Below, piece after piece: positions 54,928 through 63,043 of a stretch of 64,000 nt of DNA. The position numbers and the translations under genes were made by a program. The notes beneath the pieces were generated by a model. That model searched no databases and was not told where the DNA came from. It worked only from the letters and a program-made list of their open reading frames with translations. Where the stretch lies: NCBI RefSeq assembly GCF_036549475.1, contig NZ_JAZHLI010000018.1, forward strand, positions 1 to 64,000. Direction: 5' to 3'. Position 1 is the stretch's first letter; each line of letters opens with the position of its first letter. The DNA comes from Aurantimonas sp036549475. GTDB lineage: Bacteria > Pseudomonadota > Alphaproteobacteria > Rhizobiales > Rhizobiaceae.

Positions 54928-55500
54928 ATGATCCGCTTCCTCATCAAGACAGCCTTCCTGCTCGGCCTCGTCGCCCTGCTGCTGCCCGGCAGGCCGGACT
55001 CCGTAGAGACCGCCGATGCCGGCATCGACCCGTTCATCGCGCTGATGGGGGCCCAGGCCGCCGTCGCCGACATCTGGGGCTTCTGCGACCGGGCGCCCGC
55101 CGCCTGCGCCGCCGGCAGCGATCTGGCGCATTTCGCCGGCGACCGCATCGGCGACGGACTGGCGCTGGCCTATCGGACCATCCAGGGCGGCCAGGCCAGC
55201 CAGCCGGTCACGACAGAGGTTGCCACTGCGCCGGCCACCACGCCGCGTCAGCCCGCCGCCGCAAACGCCAACCCCGCCGCCGCTCGCCCGGACTCCATCG
55301 TCACCGGCGCGGTCGCACAGGTTCTGGAACTTGCCCGTCCCTTGCCTGCTGCTGCAACGAAGCCGGCCGGCCGCAACTTCGCCATGCCCGGCATCGAAAC
55401 GACGCGTAAGTCCGCCAGCCAGCCACGCCCCGAGGCCTCCGTACCGACCGCGGCCGCCCCGGCCCGCCTGCCAGTCCCGCGCCCGGCCCCGCGCGCCTGA
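54928..55500 (+). CDS. DUF5330 family membrane-anchored protein
   Basis: A 190-residue protein with an N-terminal helix (MIRFLIKTAFLLGLVALLLPG), then DPFIALMGAQAAVADIWGFCDRAPAACAAGSDLAHF, the DUF5330 pattern with its two cysteines. The rest is a low-complexity Ala/Pro tail. The ATG at 54928 is the family start; the longer frame from 54808 is ignored. Function unknown. It precedes sufE by 110 nt. Confidence 0.82.
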   Translation: MIRFLIKTAFLLGLVALLLPGRPDSVETADAGIDPFIALMGAQAAVADIWGFCDRAPAACAAGSDLAHFAGDRIGDGLALAYRTIQGGQASQPVTTEVATAPATTPRQPAAANANPAAARPDSIVTGAVAQVLELARPLPAAATKPAGRNFAMPGIETTRKSASQPRPEASVPTAAAPARLPVPRPAPRA

Positions 55501-55610
55501 CGACCCCAGGCAGGATCGTCGCGGCCCATCGGGCCTGACATCGCCGTCCCCCGACCTTATATCTGGCACCTTGCGGTCCGACAGCCGTAACGGGCCAGAC
55601 CGGAGGCGGA

Positions 55611-56033
55611 ATGCAGACGATCGAAGACATCACGGCGGATTTCGAATATCTCGACGATTGGGAAGACCGCTACCGCTACCTCATCGAACTCGGCCGTGCC
55701 CTACCGCCGATGCCCGAGGGCTCCCAGACCGACGAGACCAAGGTTCGCGGCTGCGCCAGCCAGGTCTGGCTGGTCAGCAGTTCCGACGATGCCAACCCGC
55801 CGCATCTGACGTTCCTCGGCGATTCCGACGCCCACATCGTGCGCGGCCTCGTTGCCGTGGCGCTGGCGCTGTTTTCCGGCCGTACCGCCCCCGAAATCTT
55901 GGAAGCCGACGCCGAAGCCGCCTTCCTGCGGCTCGGCCTGAAGGACCATCTCAGCCCGCAGCGCTCCAACGGCCTGCGTTCGATGGTCGCGCGGATCAAG
56001 GACGACGCCCGCCAGGCCCTCGCCGCCGCCTGA
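55611..56033 (+). CDS. sufE: SufE family cysteine desulfurase activator
   Basis: A 140-residue protein with the SufE pattern: EYLDDWEDRYRYLIELGR, the sulfur-accepting Cys in KVRGCASQVW, HIVRGLVAVALALFSG and LGLKDHLSPQRSNGLRSMV. It takes sulfur from SufS for Fe-S cluster assembly. No other suf gene is nearby, which is common for sufE in rhizobia. Confidence 0.95.
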   Translation: MQTIEDITADFEYLDDWEDRYRYLIELGRALPPMPEGSQTDETKVRGCASQVWLVSSSDDANPPHLTFLGDSDAHIVRGLVAVALALFSGRTAPEILEADAEAAFLRLGLKDHLSPQRSNGLRSMVARIKDDARQALAAA

Positions 56034-56110
56034 TCGCGTCACGATGCACTGGATGCGCCGCGCGTCCGACAGGACACACAGGGGCGCTCCACTGATCAGA
56101 CCTCTGCGCC

Positions 56111-56641
56111 CTACCTGCGATCCTCGCCCGCCGACCGGTCGCTGTCCGGGGCAAGGCCGCCAATCGTCGGGCGGGAGTCCTCCGTGCCCCAGCGGCGGAT
56201 GCGCCCGGTCTGCCGGCTGGCCTGCCGGTCCAGCCCGTAATGGCGCGCCAGAACGCCCACCCCGGCCTTCAGCAGGATCTTGGCCGAGCGCACCGGCCAT
56301 TGGCGCTCCCGCTCGATCGTCTCCATCCCTTTCAGAATGCAGCAGAAGTCGAGGAGCACGCCGGAGAGCTCCGGCCCGACCGCGCCGATCGCGTCATCGA
56401 CCCGCCGCCTCGCATCGATCGCGGAATCGGACAGATCGCCGGCGCCCCGCCCGCCCTTGGCCCGCGGCTGCGCATCCCAGCGCTGGCTGATCCCCGGCAT
56501 CATCTGTCCGCGGGTGAAGTCGCGGCGCAGCCGCTCGCCCGCCTCGACCTCTTCGGCGGTCAGAAACGGCGCGCCGCCCCGGTCCCGGCGTTTGGCCAGC
56601 CGCGCCAGGGGCGATTCCTCGTCGTTGAACCGCACCGTCAC
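56111..56641 (-). CDS. DUF6456 domain-containing protein
   Basis: A 176-residue protein with FNDEESPLARLAKRRDRGGAPFL, AGERLRRDFTRGQMMPG, RRVDDAIGAVGPELSGVLLDFCCILKGME, the DUF6456 pattern. The ending is charged. The GTG at 56641 overlaps the stop of the DnaA-like gene (GTGA). The two partners likely form one unit; a role in transcription or replication control is inferred from the DNA-binding neighbour. Confidence 0.82.
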   Translation of the reverse strand: MTVRFNDEESPLARLAKRRDRGGAPFLTAEEVEAGERLRRDFTRGQMMPGISQRWDAQPRAKGGRGAGDLSDSAIDARRRVDDAIGAVGPELSGVLLDFCCILKGMETIERERQWPVRSAKILLKAGVGVLARHYGLDRQASRQTGRIRRWGTEDSRPTIGGLAPDSDRSAGEDRR

Positions 56642-57099
56642 GCCTTGCCCCCGCCATCTTGGGGCCCACCGCCGCCGAGCGCTGCCCGGATCGCTGCGCT
56701 CAGCCGTTCCAGCCGCTCGATCACCGCGTCGAAATTCGCATCGTCGCGCCGGTCCTCGATTCGCCGCACCGCATGGGCGACCGTCGTGCGGTCGCGGCCG
56801 AACTCCCCGGCCATGGCGGTCAGCGGCACCTGAAACACCACATGGGCGAGATACATCGACACGTGCCGCGCCTCGCAGATCGGCGCGATCGCCCGCGTCG
56901 GCCGGTCGATGTCGTGCACCGGCACGTTCAGGAACGCGCTGGCGATCTCCCGTGCCAGCCGGCATGCGCTGCGAATGTCGACCGCCGGCATCACATTGGC
57001 GCCCTGCTCGTCGCTGCTGGACAGATCGCGAATCGCCCCCCGCTCGGAGCGGCTTGGCGTCGTCGCGGTCTCGCTTCGGGTCGTGGATGGGTCCTGCAT
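56638..57099 (-). CDS. DnaA domain IV-like helix-turn-helix protein
   Basis: A 153-residue protein. The C-terminal half matches the DnaA DNA-binding domain: EARHVSMYLAHVVFQVPLTAMAGEFGRDRTTVAHAVRRIED, in which GRDRTTVAHA is the DnaA-box-reading signature. The AAA+ ATPase part is absent. The ATG at 57099 has GGAGG upstream. It may bind DnaA-box-like sites as a regulator or antagonist of DnaA. That role is inference. Confidence 0.85.
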   Translation of the reverse strand: MQDPSTTRSETATTPSRSERGAIRDLSSSDEQGANVMPAVDIRSACRLAREIASAFLNVPVHDIDRPTRAIAPICEARHVSMYLAHVVFQVPLTAMAGEFGRDRTTVAHAVRRIEDRRDDANFDAVIERLERLSAAIRAALGGGGPQDGGGKA

Positions 57100-57311
57100 C
57101 ACGCTCTGCCTCCGGTGTCTGCATCCCTCATCCATAGGGCAAGTTCGGCCCAGTGTGGAAATTATTCCTATCTCACGAGAATGCGGCAAGCGGCTGGAAA
57201 CCAACGAAGTCACCGCAACGACAGGAATACTCCGAAACGCTGACAAGGAATGTTTTCCCCATACGGGCCGTTGGAAGCAGGCTCGTGCGGCAACCGTCCA
57301 GGGATATCCGC

Positions 57312-57815
57312 ATGACCGCCCATTTCGACTGCCATCCGGCAGATTCGCGCCTCCGCGCCGCAGCCCGAAACTATGTCGAGGCCCGCAGGCGCGATGCAAC
57401 GCGAGACCTGTCCAGGCTCGAACTCGCGGCGCTGCTGCGACGCTTCGACCTAGAACCCGGCAGCTGCGATGGCGCCATCGCGGCCGACGACGCGGCCCTC
57501 ATTCCGCAGCGGCAGCGCCGCGCGCTCCAGTCCCGCCTGGCCGTCCACCTGCGCCTTCAGGCTCGGCTCGCGCGGCGCGGTGATCCAGGCTACGACATCG
57601 GCAGGCACATGGCGCTGAAACGCCTCGCCCGCTGGCTCGATGGCACTGCGCCCTGGTACGCCGAGCCCGCCCCGATAGGATCCGGCCGGGCGGCCAATGC
57701 CCGTTTCCGCCGCTCCATCCATCCTCGGCGGATGCCCCAGAGGAAGTCCGCAACAGTCGAAAACCGCAATGAACGCAACACAGACGCCGATGATACTAAG
57801 GGTGCCATAGTATAG
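57312..57815 (+). CDS. hypothetical helical protein
   Basis: A 167-residue ORF (MTAHFDCHPADSR...) rich in Ala, Arg and Leu, with a helical middle (DLSRLELAALLRRFDLEPG, RALQSRLAVHLRLQARLARRG, ALKRLARWLDG) and a polar tail. No family recognised. It ends in a hairpin region before the binding-protein gene. Coding status is plausible but unproven. Confidence 0.4.
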   Translation: MTAHFDCHPADSRLRAAARNYVEARRRDATRDLSRLELAALLRRFDLEPGSCDGAIAADDAALIPQRQRRALQSRLAVHLRLQARLARRGDPGYDIGRHMALKRLARWLDGTAPWYAEPAPIGSGRAANARFRRSIHPRRMPQRKSATVENRNERNTDADDTKGAIV

Positions 57816-57827
57816 CTTGACACCCTT
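57798..57827 (+). promoter_or_regulatory. hairpin ahead of the first binding-protein gene
   Basis: AAGGGTG (57798-57804) pairs with CACCCTT (57821-57827) around 16 nt of AT-rich loop. It overlaps the stop of the hypothetical ORF and a TTGACA. It may be a terminator or a regulator site. Confidence 0.3.
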
Positions 57828-57931
57828 CCGATGGCTGGCCACAACATCGGTCCTGTTCTTGATCGGGTGACTCCCAGGCCATCGGCCCGGCGGCCCGATC
57901 GAATGCGAACGATCTGGGAGGATCACCAAAC

Positions 57932-59158
57932 ATGCAGAATTTCACACGCCTGCTGCTCGCCGGCACCGCTGCGGCTGCCGTTCTCGTACCGGCGGCGGTC
58001 AGCGCACAGGAAATCTCGAACGACGTCGTCAAGATCGGCATCCTGAACGACCAGTCGGGCGTCTACGCCGATTTCGGCGGCCAGTCGTCCGTCGAGGCCG
58101 CCAGGATGGCGATTGAGGATTTCGGCGGCACGGTGCTCGACAAGCCGATCGAGATGGTCTCGGCCGACCATCAGAACAAGGCCGACATCGCGTCCAACAT
58201 TGCCCGCGAGTGGTACGACGTCGACAATGTCGACGCGATCATGGAACTGACCACCTCGTCGGTGGCGCTCGCAGTCCAGGGACTGTCCCGCGAGAAAGAG
58301 AAGATCACCATCACCACCGGCGCGGCGACGACCGAGCTGACCGGCGCGCAGTGCAGCCCCTACGGCTTCCATTGGGCCTATGACACCCATGCCCTGGCGG
58401 TCGGCACCGGCGGCGCGCTGGTCAAGGCCGGCGGCGACAGCTGGTTCTTCCTCACCGCCGACTACGCCTTCGGCTACTCCCTCGAGGAGCAGACCGGCAA
58501 CTTCGTCAAGGAGAATGGCGGCGAGGTCCTCGGCGCGGTCCGCCATCCGCTCGGCACCACCGACTTCTCCTCCTTCCTCCTGCAGGCCCAGAGCTCCGGC
58601 GCCAAGGTCATCGGCCTCGCCAATGCCGGCCTCGACACCGCCAGTGCCATCAAGGGCGCCGCAGAATTCGGCATCGTCCAGGCCGGCCAGCAGCTCGCCG
58701 GCCTGCTCTTCACCCTCGCCGAGGTCAACGGTCTCGGCCTCCAGGCAGCGCAGGGCCTGAACCTGACCGAGGGCTGGTACTGGGATCAGAGCGACGAGAA
58801 CCGTGAGTTCGCCGAGCGCTTCATGGAGCGCACCCAGCGCATGCCGAACATGATCCACGCCGGCACCTATTCGGCCGTCACCCAGTATCTCAAGGCGGTC
58901 GAGGCGGCCGGCACCGATGCCACCGACGCCGTCGCCGAGAAGCTGCACGAGCTGCCCGTCGAGGACGTCTTCGCCAAGAGCGGCACGGTCCAGGAAAATG
59001 GCCGCATGGTCTACGACATGTACCTCTTCCAGGTGAAGTCGCCGGAAGAGTCGACCGGCCCCTGGGATTTCTACAACGAGGTCTCCACGGTGCCGGGCAG
59101 CGATGCCTTCCTCTCGGTCGAGAATTCGGGCTGCGACGTCGCCAGCTTCGACAAGTAA
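57932..59158 (+). CDS. ABC transporter substrate-binding protein, LivK/amide type (first copy)
   Basis: A 408-residue periplasmic binding protein of the Peripla_BP_6 family. It has a signal peptide cleaved after VSAQ, then VVKIGILNDQSGVYADFGG, ADHQNKADIASNIAREWYD, and TYSAVTQYLKAVEAAGTDATDAV. The ATG at 57932 has GGGAGG 10 nt upstream. It delivers a branched-chain amino acid, amide or related ligand to the LivHMGF importer downstream. A very similar copy follows, separated by a terminator. Confidence 0.93.
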   Translation: MQNFTRLLLAGTAAAAVLVPAAVSAQEISNDVVKIGILNDQSGVYADFGGQSSVEAARMAIEDFGGTVLDKPIEMVSADHQNKADIASNIAREWYDVDNVDAIMELTTSSVALAVQGLSREKEKITITTGAATTELTGAQCSPYGFHWAYDTHALAVGTGGALVKAGGDSWFFLTADYAFGYSLEEQTGNFVKENGGEVLGAVRHPLGTTDFSSFLLQAQSSGAKVIGLANAGLDTASAIKGAAEFGIVQAGQQLAGLLFTLAEVNGLGLQAAQGLNLTEGWYWDQSDENREFAERFMERTQRMPNMIHAGTYSAVTQYLKAVEAAGTDATDAVAEKLHELPVEDVFAKSGTVQENGRMVYDMYLFQVKSPEESTGPWDFYNEVSTVPGSDAFLSVENSGCDVASFDK

Positions 59159-59171
59159 TCTGCACATGAGG

Positions 59172-59203
59172 ACGGGGGCGGCGCCGACGGCATCCGCCCC
59201 CGT
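59172..59203 (+). terminator. terminator after the first binding-protein gene
   Basis: ACGGGGGCGG and CCGCCCCCGT pair (10 bp) around 12 nt, followed by TTCGTTT, 13 nt past the stop. Confidence 0.75.
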
Positions 59204-59347
59204 TTCGTTTCGTGGCCGGCTGCCCGATTCGAGGCCAGATGCCTGAAGAATCGGCTTGCAGTCCCCGGATTTGGCCGATCCAATGCAGTTGCGCGACAGC
59301 CGTCACGGGGAGGTGACGAACCGCGCATCAAGGGAGGAAATGATCGT

Positions 59348-60577
59348 ATGACCATGAAGACCAGCCTCGCGGCCCTGTGTGCCGCCGGCGTCGCGGCCAC
59401 TGCCGCCCTGCCCGCCGCCGCCCAGGAGATTTCCGACGGAATCGTCAAGATCGGCATCCTGAACGACCGCTCCGGCGTCTATGCCGACACGGCCGGCGAA
59501 GGCTCCGTCGTCGCCGCGCGCCTCGCGGTCGAGGATTTCGGCGAAACCGTCCTGGGCGCCAGCATCGAGATCATCTCGGCCGACCACCAGAACAAGGCCG
59601 ACATCGGCTCCAACATCGCCCGCGAATGGTACGACACCCAGAATGTCGACGCGATCATGGACCTGACGACGTCCTCCGTGGCCCTGGCGGTCCAGGGTCT
59701 GTCGCGCGAGAAGAAGAAGATCACCATCACCACCGGCGGCGGCTCCACGGAGATCCCCGGCGCCCAGTGCAGCCCCTACGGCTTCCACTGGGCCTACGAC
59801 ACCCGCGCCCTGTCCCAGGGCACGGCCGGCTCGCTGGTCAAGAACGGCGACGACAGCTGGTTCTTCGTCACCGCCGACTACACCTTCGGCGATTCGCTCC
59901 AGGGCGAGGCGACCAAGGTGATCGAGGCGAATGGCGGTCAGGTCTCGGGCGCCGTGCGCCATCCCCTCTCCACCACCGACTATTCCTCCTACATGCTGCA
60001 GGCCCAGAGCTCCGGCGCCAAGGTCGTCGGCTTCGCCAATGCCGGCCTCGACACGGCAAACGCCGTCAAGGCCGCCACCGAGTTCGGCCTCGTCCAGTCC
60101 GGACAGAAGCTGGCCGCGCTGCTCTTCACCCTCGCCGAGGTCAACGGTCTGGGCATCGAGCAGGCCCAGGGCCTGAACCTCACCGAGGGCTGGTACTGGG
60201 ACCAGAGCGACGAGAACCGGGCCTTCGCCGAACGCTACATGGCGGCCTTCGGCAAGATGCCCAACATGATCCATGTCGGCACCTATTCGGCGGTCCTGCA
60301 GTATCTGAAGGCCATCGAGGCCGCCGGCACCGACGCCACCGAGCCGGTCGCTGCCAAGCTGCACGAAATGCCGGTCGAGGACCTGTTCGCCAAGAACGGC
60401 AAGGTCCAGGAGAACGGCCGCATGGTCTATGACATGTACCTGTTCGAGGTGAAGACGCCGGAAGAATCCACCGGCCCCTGGGACCTCTACAAGGAGATCG
60501 CCACCGTTCCCGGCGACGTGGCCTATGCCAGCGTCGAGGAAAGCGGCTGCGACACCTCGTCCTTCCCGACGAACTGA
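59348..60577 (+). CDS. ABC transporter substrate-binding protein, LivK/amide type (second copy)
   Basis: A 409-residue paralogue of the previous gene, alike along its whole length (IVKIGILNDRSGVYADTAG; ADHQNKADIGSNIAREWYD; GWYWDQSDENRAFAERYM). The signal peptide ends AAAQ. The ATG at 59348 has GGGAGG upstream. Two receptors feeding one importer may widen ligand range. It ends in a terminator before livG. Confidence 0.93.
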   Translation: MTMKTSLAALCAAGVAATAALPAAAQEISDGIVKIGILNDRSGVYADTAGEGSVVAARLAVEDFGETVLGASIEIISADHQNKADIGSNIAREWYDTQNVDAIMDLTTSSVALAVQGLSREKKKITITTGGGSTEIPGAQCSPYGFHWAYDTRALSQGTAGSLVKNGDDSWFFVTADYTFGDSLQGEATKVIEANGGQVSGAVRHPLSTTDYSSYMLQAQSSGAKVVGFANAGLDTANAVKAATEFGLVQSGQKLAALLFTLAEVNGLGIEQAQGLNLTEGWYWDQSDENRAFAERYMAAFGKMPNMIHVGTYSAVLQYLKAIEAAGTDATEPVAAKLHEMPVEDLFAKNGKVQENGRMVYDMYLFEVKTPEESTGPWDLYKEIATVPGDVAYASVEESGCDTSSFPTN

Positions 60578-60586
60578 TCTGACATC

Positions 60587-60619
60587 GGAAAGCCGGCTGG
60601 CCGTGCCGGCCGGCTTTCC
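60587..60619 (+). terminator. terminator between the second binding-protein gene and livG
   Basis: GGAAAGCCGGC and GCCGGCTTTCC pair perfectly (11 bp) around an 11-nt loop, 9 nt past the stop. It would reduce transcription into livG and keep receptor mRNA in excess. Confidence 0.75.
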
Positions 60620-60663
60620 ATCCCGGTAATGCGTTACGACGCCGACAGGAGAACACCGCGCCG

Positions 60664-61428
60664 ATGAGCGTATCCCCGCAAGAGGCGATTCTGTCCGCCC
60701 GCGGCCTGACCAAGGAATTCTTTGGCTTTACCGCCGTGAATGCCGTCGACCTCGACATCCGCGAAAACACCATCCACGCCCTCATCGGTCCCAACGGGGC
60801 CGGCAAGACGACCGTCTTCAACCTTCTGACCAAGTTCCTGACGCCGACCGCGGGAACCATCACCTTCCGCGGCAAGGACATCACCAAGGTCAAGCCGGCC
60901 GATGTTGCCCGGCTCGGGCTGGTGCGCTCGTTCCAGATCTCGGCGGTCTTCCCGCATCTGACGGTGCTGGACAATGTCCGCGTCGCCCTGCAGCGCAAGG
61001 CCGGGCTCGGCACGCAGTTCTGGCGCTCCAACCGGGCGCTCGACACGCTCGATGCCCGCGCCCACGAGCTGATCGAGGCCGTCGGCCTGGCCGAATACGC
61101 CAATCTCGATGCGGCGGAACTCTCCTATGGCCGCAAGCGCGCCCTGGAAATCGCCACCACCCTCGCCCTCGACCCGCCCGTCCTCCTGTTCGACGAGCCG
61201 ATGGCCGGCATGGGCATCGAGGACATCGGGCGCATTTCGGCGCTCATCCGGCGCATCGCCAAGGACCGCACCGTGGTGATGGTCGAACACAATCTCAACG
61301 TCGTGGCGGATCTCTGCGATTATGTCACCGTCCTGGCGCGCGGCGAGATTCTCGCCGAAGGCGACTACGAGACGGTGAGTTCGGATCCACGCGTGCGTGA
61401 AGCCTATATGGGAAGCGAAGATGATTGA
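60664..61428 (+). CDS. livG: branched-chain amino acid/amide ABC transporter ATPase LivG
   Basis: A 254-residue ATPase with Walker A (GPNGAGKTTVFNLL), the signature segment LSYGRKRALEIATTLA, Walker B (VLLFDEPMAGM) and the H-loop VEHNLNVV. The signature is LSYGR rather than LSGG-Q, as often in LivG. AGGAG lies 12-13 nt upstream. It powers uptake with LivF. Confidence 0.95.
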   Translation: MSVSPQEAILSARGLTKEFFGFTAVNAVDLDIRENTIHALIGPNGAGKTTVFNLLTKFLTPTAGTITFRGKDITKVKPADVARLGLVRSFQISAVFPHLTVLDNVRVALQRKAGLGTQFWRSNRALDTLDARAHELIEAVGLAEYANLDAAELSYGRKRALEIATTLALDPPVLLFDEPMAGMGIEDIGRISALIRRIAKDRTVVMVEHNLNVVADLCDYVTVLARGEILAEGDYETVSSDPRVREAYMGSEDD

Positions 61429-62149
61429 GGCCCCGGGCCGCCCGCAGGGCCCTGCCCTTCTTGAAGTGCGCGATCTGCACGGGTGGTATGGCGAAAGCCA
61501 CGTCCTGCACGGCGTGTCGCTCGATCTGCATGAAGGCGAGACGATCACGCTGGTCGGCCGCAATGGCGCCGGCAAGACGACCACCTTGCGCGCCATCATG
61601 AACCTCCTGCCCCGGCGCGAGGGTTCGATCCGCATCGCCGGCGCCGACATGATGAAGGTGCCGATCCACCGCACCGCCTATTCGGGCATCGGCTACGTGC
61701 CGGAAGAGCGCGGCATCTTCGCAACGCTCACCGTCTCCGAGAACCTCATGTTGCCGCCCACCGTGGCGCCTGGCGGCATGACCATCGAGGAGATCTACGA
61801 CCTCTTTCCCAACCTGGCCGAGCGCCGCAACTCGCCGGGCACCAAGCTGTCCGGCGGCGAGCAGCAGATGCTGGCCATCGCCCGCATCCTGCGCACCGGG
61901 GTGAAGATCATTCTTCTCGACGAGCCGACCGAAGGGCTCGCCCCCGTCATCATCCAGCGCATCGGCGACGTCCTGATGGAGCTCAAGAAAAAGGGCATGA
62001 CGCTGCTTCTCGTCGAACAGAACTTCCGCTTCGCCCGCAAGGTCGCCGACCGCTTCTTCCTGATGGAGGACGGCCACATCCTGGAAAGCTTTCCGACCTC
62101 CGAGCTCGACGCCCGGATGGACCGGCTGCATGAAGTGGTGGGAGTGTAA
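61421..62149 (+). CDS. livF: branched-chain amino acid/amide ABC transporter ATPase LivF
   Basis: A 242-residue ATPase with Walker A (GRNGAGKTTTLRAI), signature LSGGEQQMLAIARIL, Walker B (IILLDEPTEGLAP) and VEQNFRFA. The ATG at 61421 overlaps the livG stop by 8 nt, with AAG-rich sequence before it; the frame from 61397 is inside livG. Confidence 0.95.
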   Translation: MIEAPGRPQGPALLEVRDLHGWYGESHVLHGVSLDLHEGETITLVGRNGAGKTTTLRAIMNLLPRREGSIRIAGADMMKVPIHRTAYSGIGYVPEERGIFATLTVSENLMLPPTVAPGGMTIEEIYDLFPNLAERRNSPGTKLSGGEQQMLAIARILRTGVKIILLDEPTEGLAPVIIQRIGDVLMELKKKGMTLLLVEQNFRFARKVADRFFLMEDGHILESFPTSELDARMDRLHEVVGV

Positions 62150-62154
62150 CGGCC

Positions 62155-63042
62155 ATGACCATGATCCTCGGCATCCCGCTTCCGGCGCTGCTCGGCCAGC
62201 TCCTTATCGGCTTCATCAACGGCTCCTTCTACGCCCTGCTGAGCCTCGGCCTGGCGGTCATCTTCGGCCTCCTGCGCGTCATCAACTTCGCCCATGGCGC
62301 CCAGTACATGCTCGGCGCCTTCACGGCCTATCTGGTGCTGGCCTACACCGGCCTCGGCTTCTGGCCGGCCCTCATCGTCGCGCCGCTCATCGTCGCCATG
62401 CTGTCGGCGGTGATCGAGCGCACCATGCTGTCGCGGCTCTACGACCTCGACCATCTCTATGGCCTGCTCTTCACCTTCGGCCTGGCGCTGATCATCGAGG
62501 GCACCTTCCGCTACTATTTCGGCGCGGCGGGCAATCCCTATCCGACACCGGCCCTGCTGGCGGGCGGCACCAACTTGGGCTTCATGTTCCTGCCCAACTA
62601 TCGCGGCTTCGTCGTCGTCGCCTCGCTGGTCATCTGCCTGTCCACCTGGCTGCTGATCGAGAAGACCCGGCTCGGCGCCTATCTGCGCGCCGCGACCGAG
62701 AACCCGCAGCTGGTCCAGGCGTTCGGCGTCAACGTGCCGCTGCTCCTGACCCTGACCTACGGGCTGGGCGCTGGTCTCGCCGGTCTCGCAGGCGTCCTTG
62801 CCGCACCGATCTACCAGGTCAGTCCGCTGATGGGCTCCAACCTCATCATCATCGTCTTCGCCGTGGTGGTGATCGGCGGCATGGGCTCGATCCTCGGCGC
62901 CATCATCTCGGGCTACATGCTCGGCATTCTCGAGGGGCTCACCAAGGTGTTCTATCCCGAAGCCTCCAACATCGTCGTCTTCGTCATCATGGCGATCGTG
63001 CTCATGATCCGGCCCGCCGGCCTGTTCGGAAAGGAGGCCTGA
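62155..63042 (+). CDS. livH: branched-chain amino acid/amide ABC transporter permease LivH
   Basis: A 295-residue permease with about eight helices and family motifs GSFYALLSLGLAVIFGLLRVINFAHGA and YGLGAGLAGLAGVLAAPIYQVSP, then VVVIGGMGSILGAIISGYMLG. It forms the membrane channel with LivM. It is 5 nt after livF. Confidence 0.95.
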   Translation: MTMILGIPLPALLGQLLIGFINGSFYALLSLGLAVIFGLLRVINFAHGAQYMLGAFTAYLVLAYTGLGFWPALIVAPLIVAMLSAVIERTMLSRLYDLDHLYGLLFTFGLALIIEGTFRYYFGAAGNPYPTPALLAGGTNLGFMFLPNYRGFVVVASLVICLSTWLLIEKTRLGAYLRAATENPQLVQAFGVNVPLLLTLTYGLGAGLAGLAGVLAAPIYQVSPLMGSNLIIIVFAVVVIGGMGSILGAIISGYMLGILEGLTKVFYPEASNIVVFVIMAIVLMIRPAGLFGKEA

Positions 63043-63043
63043 G

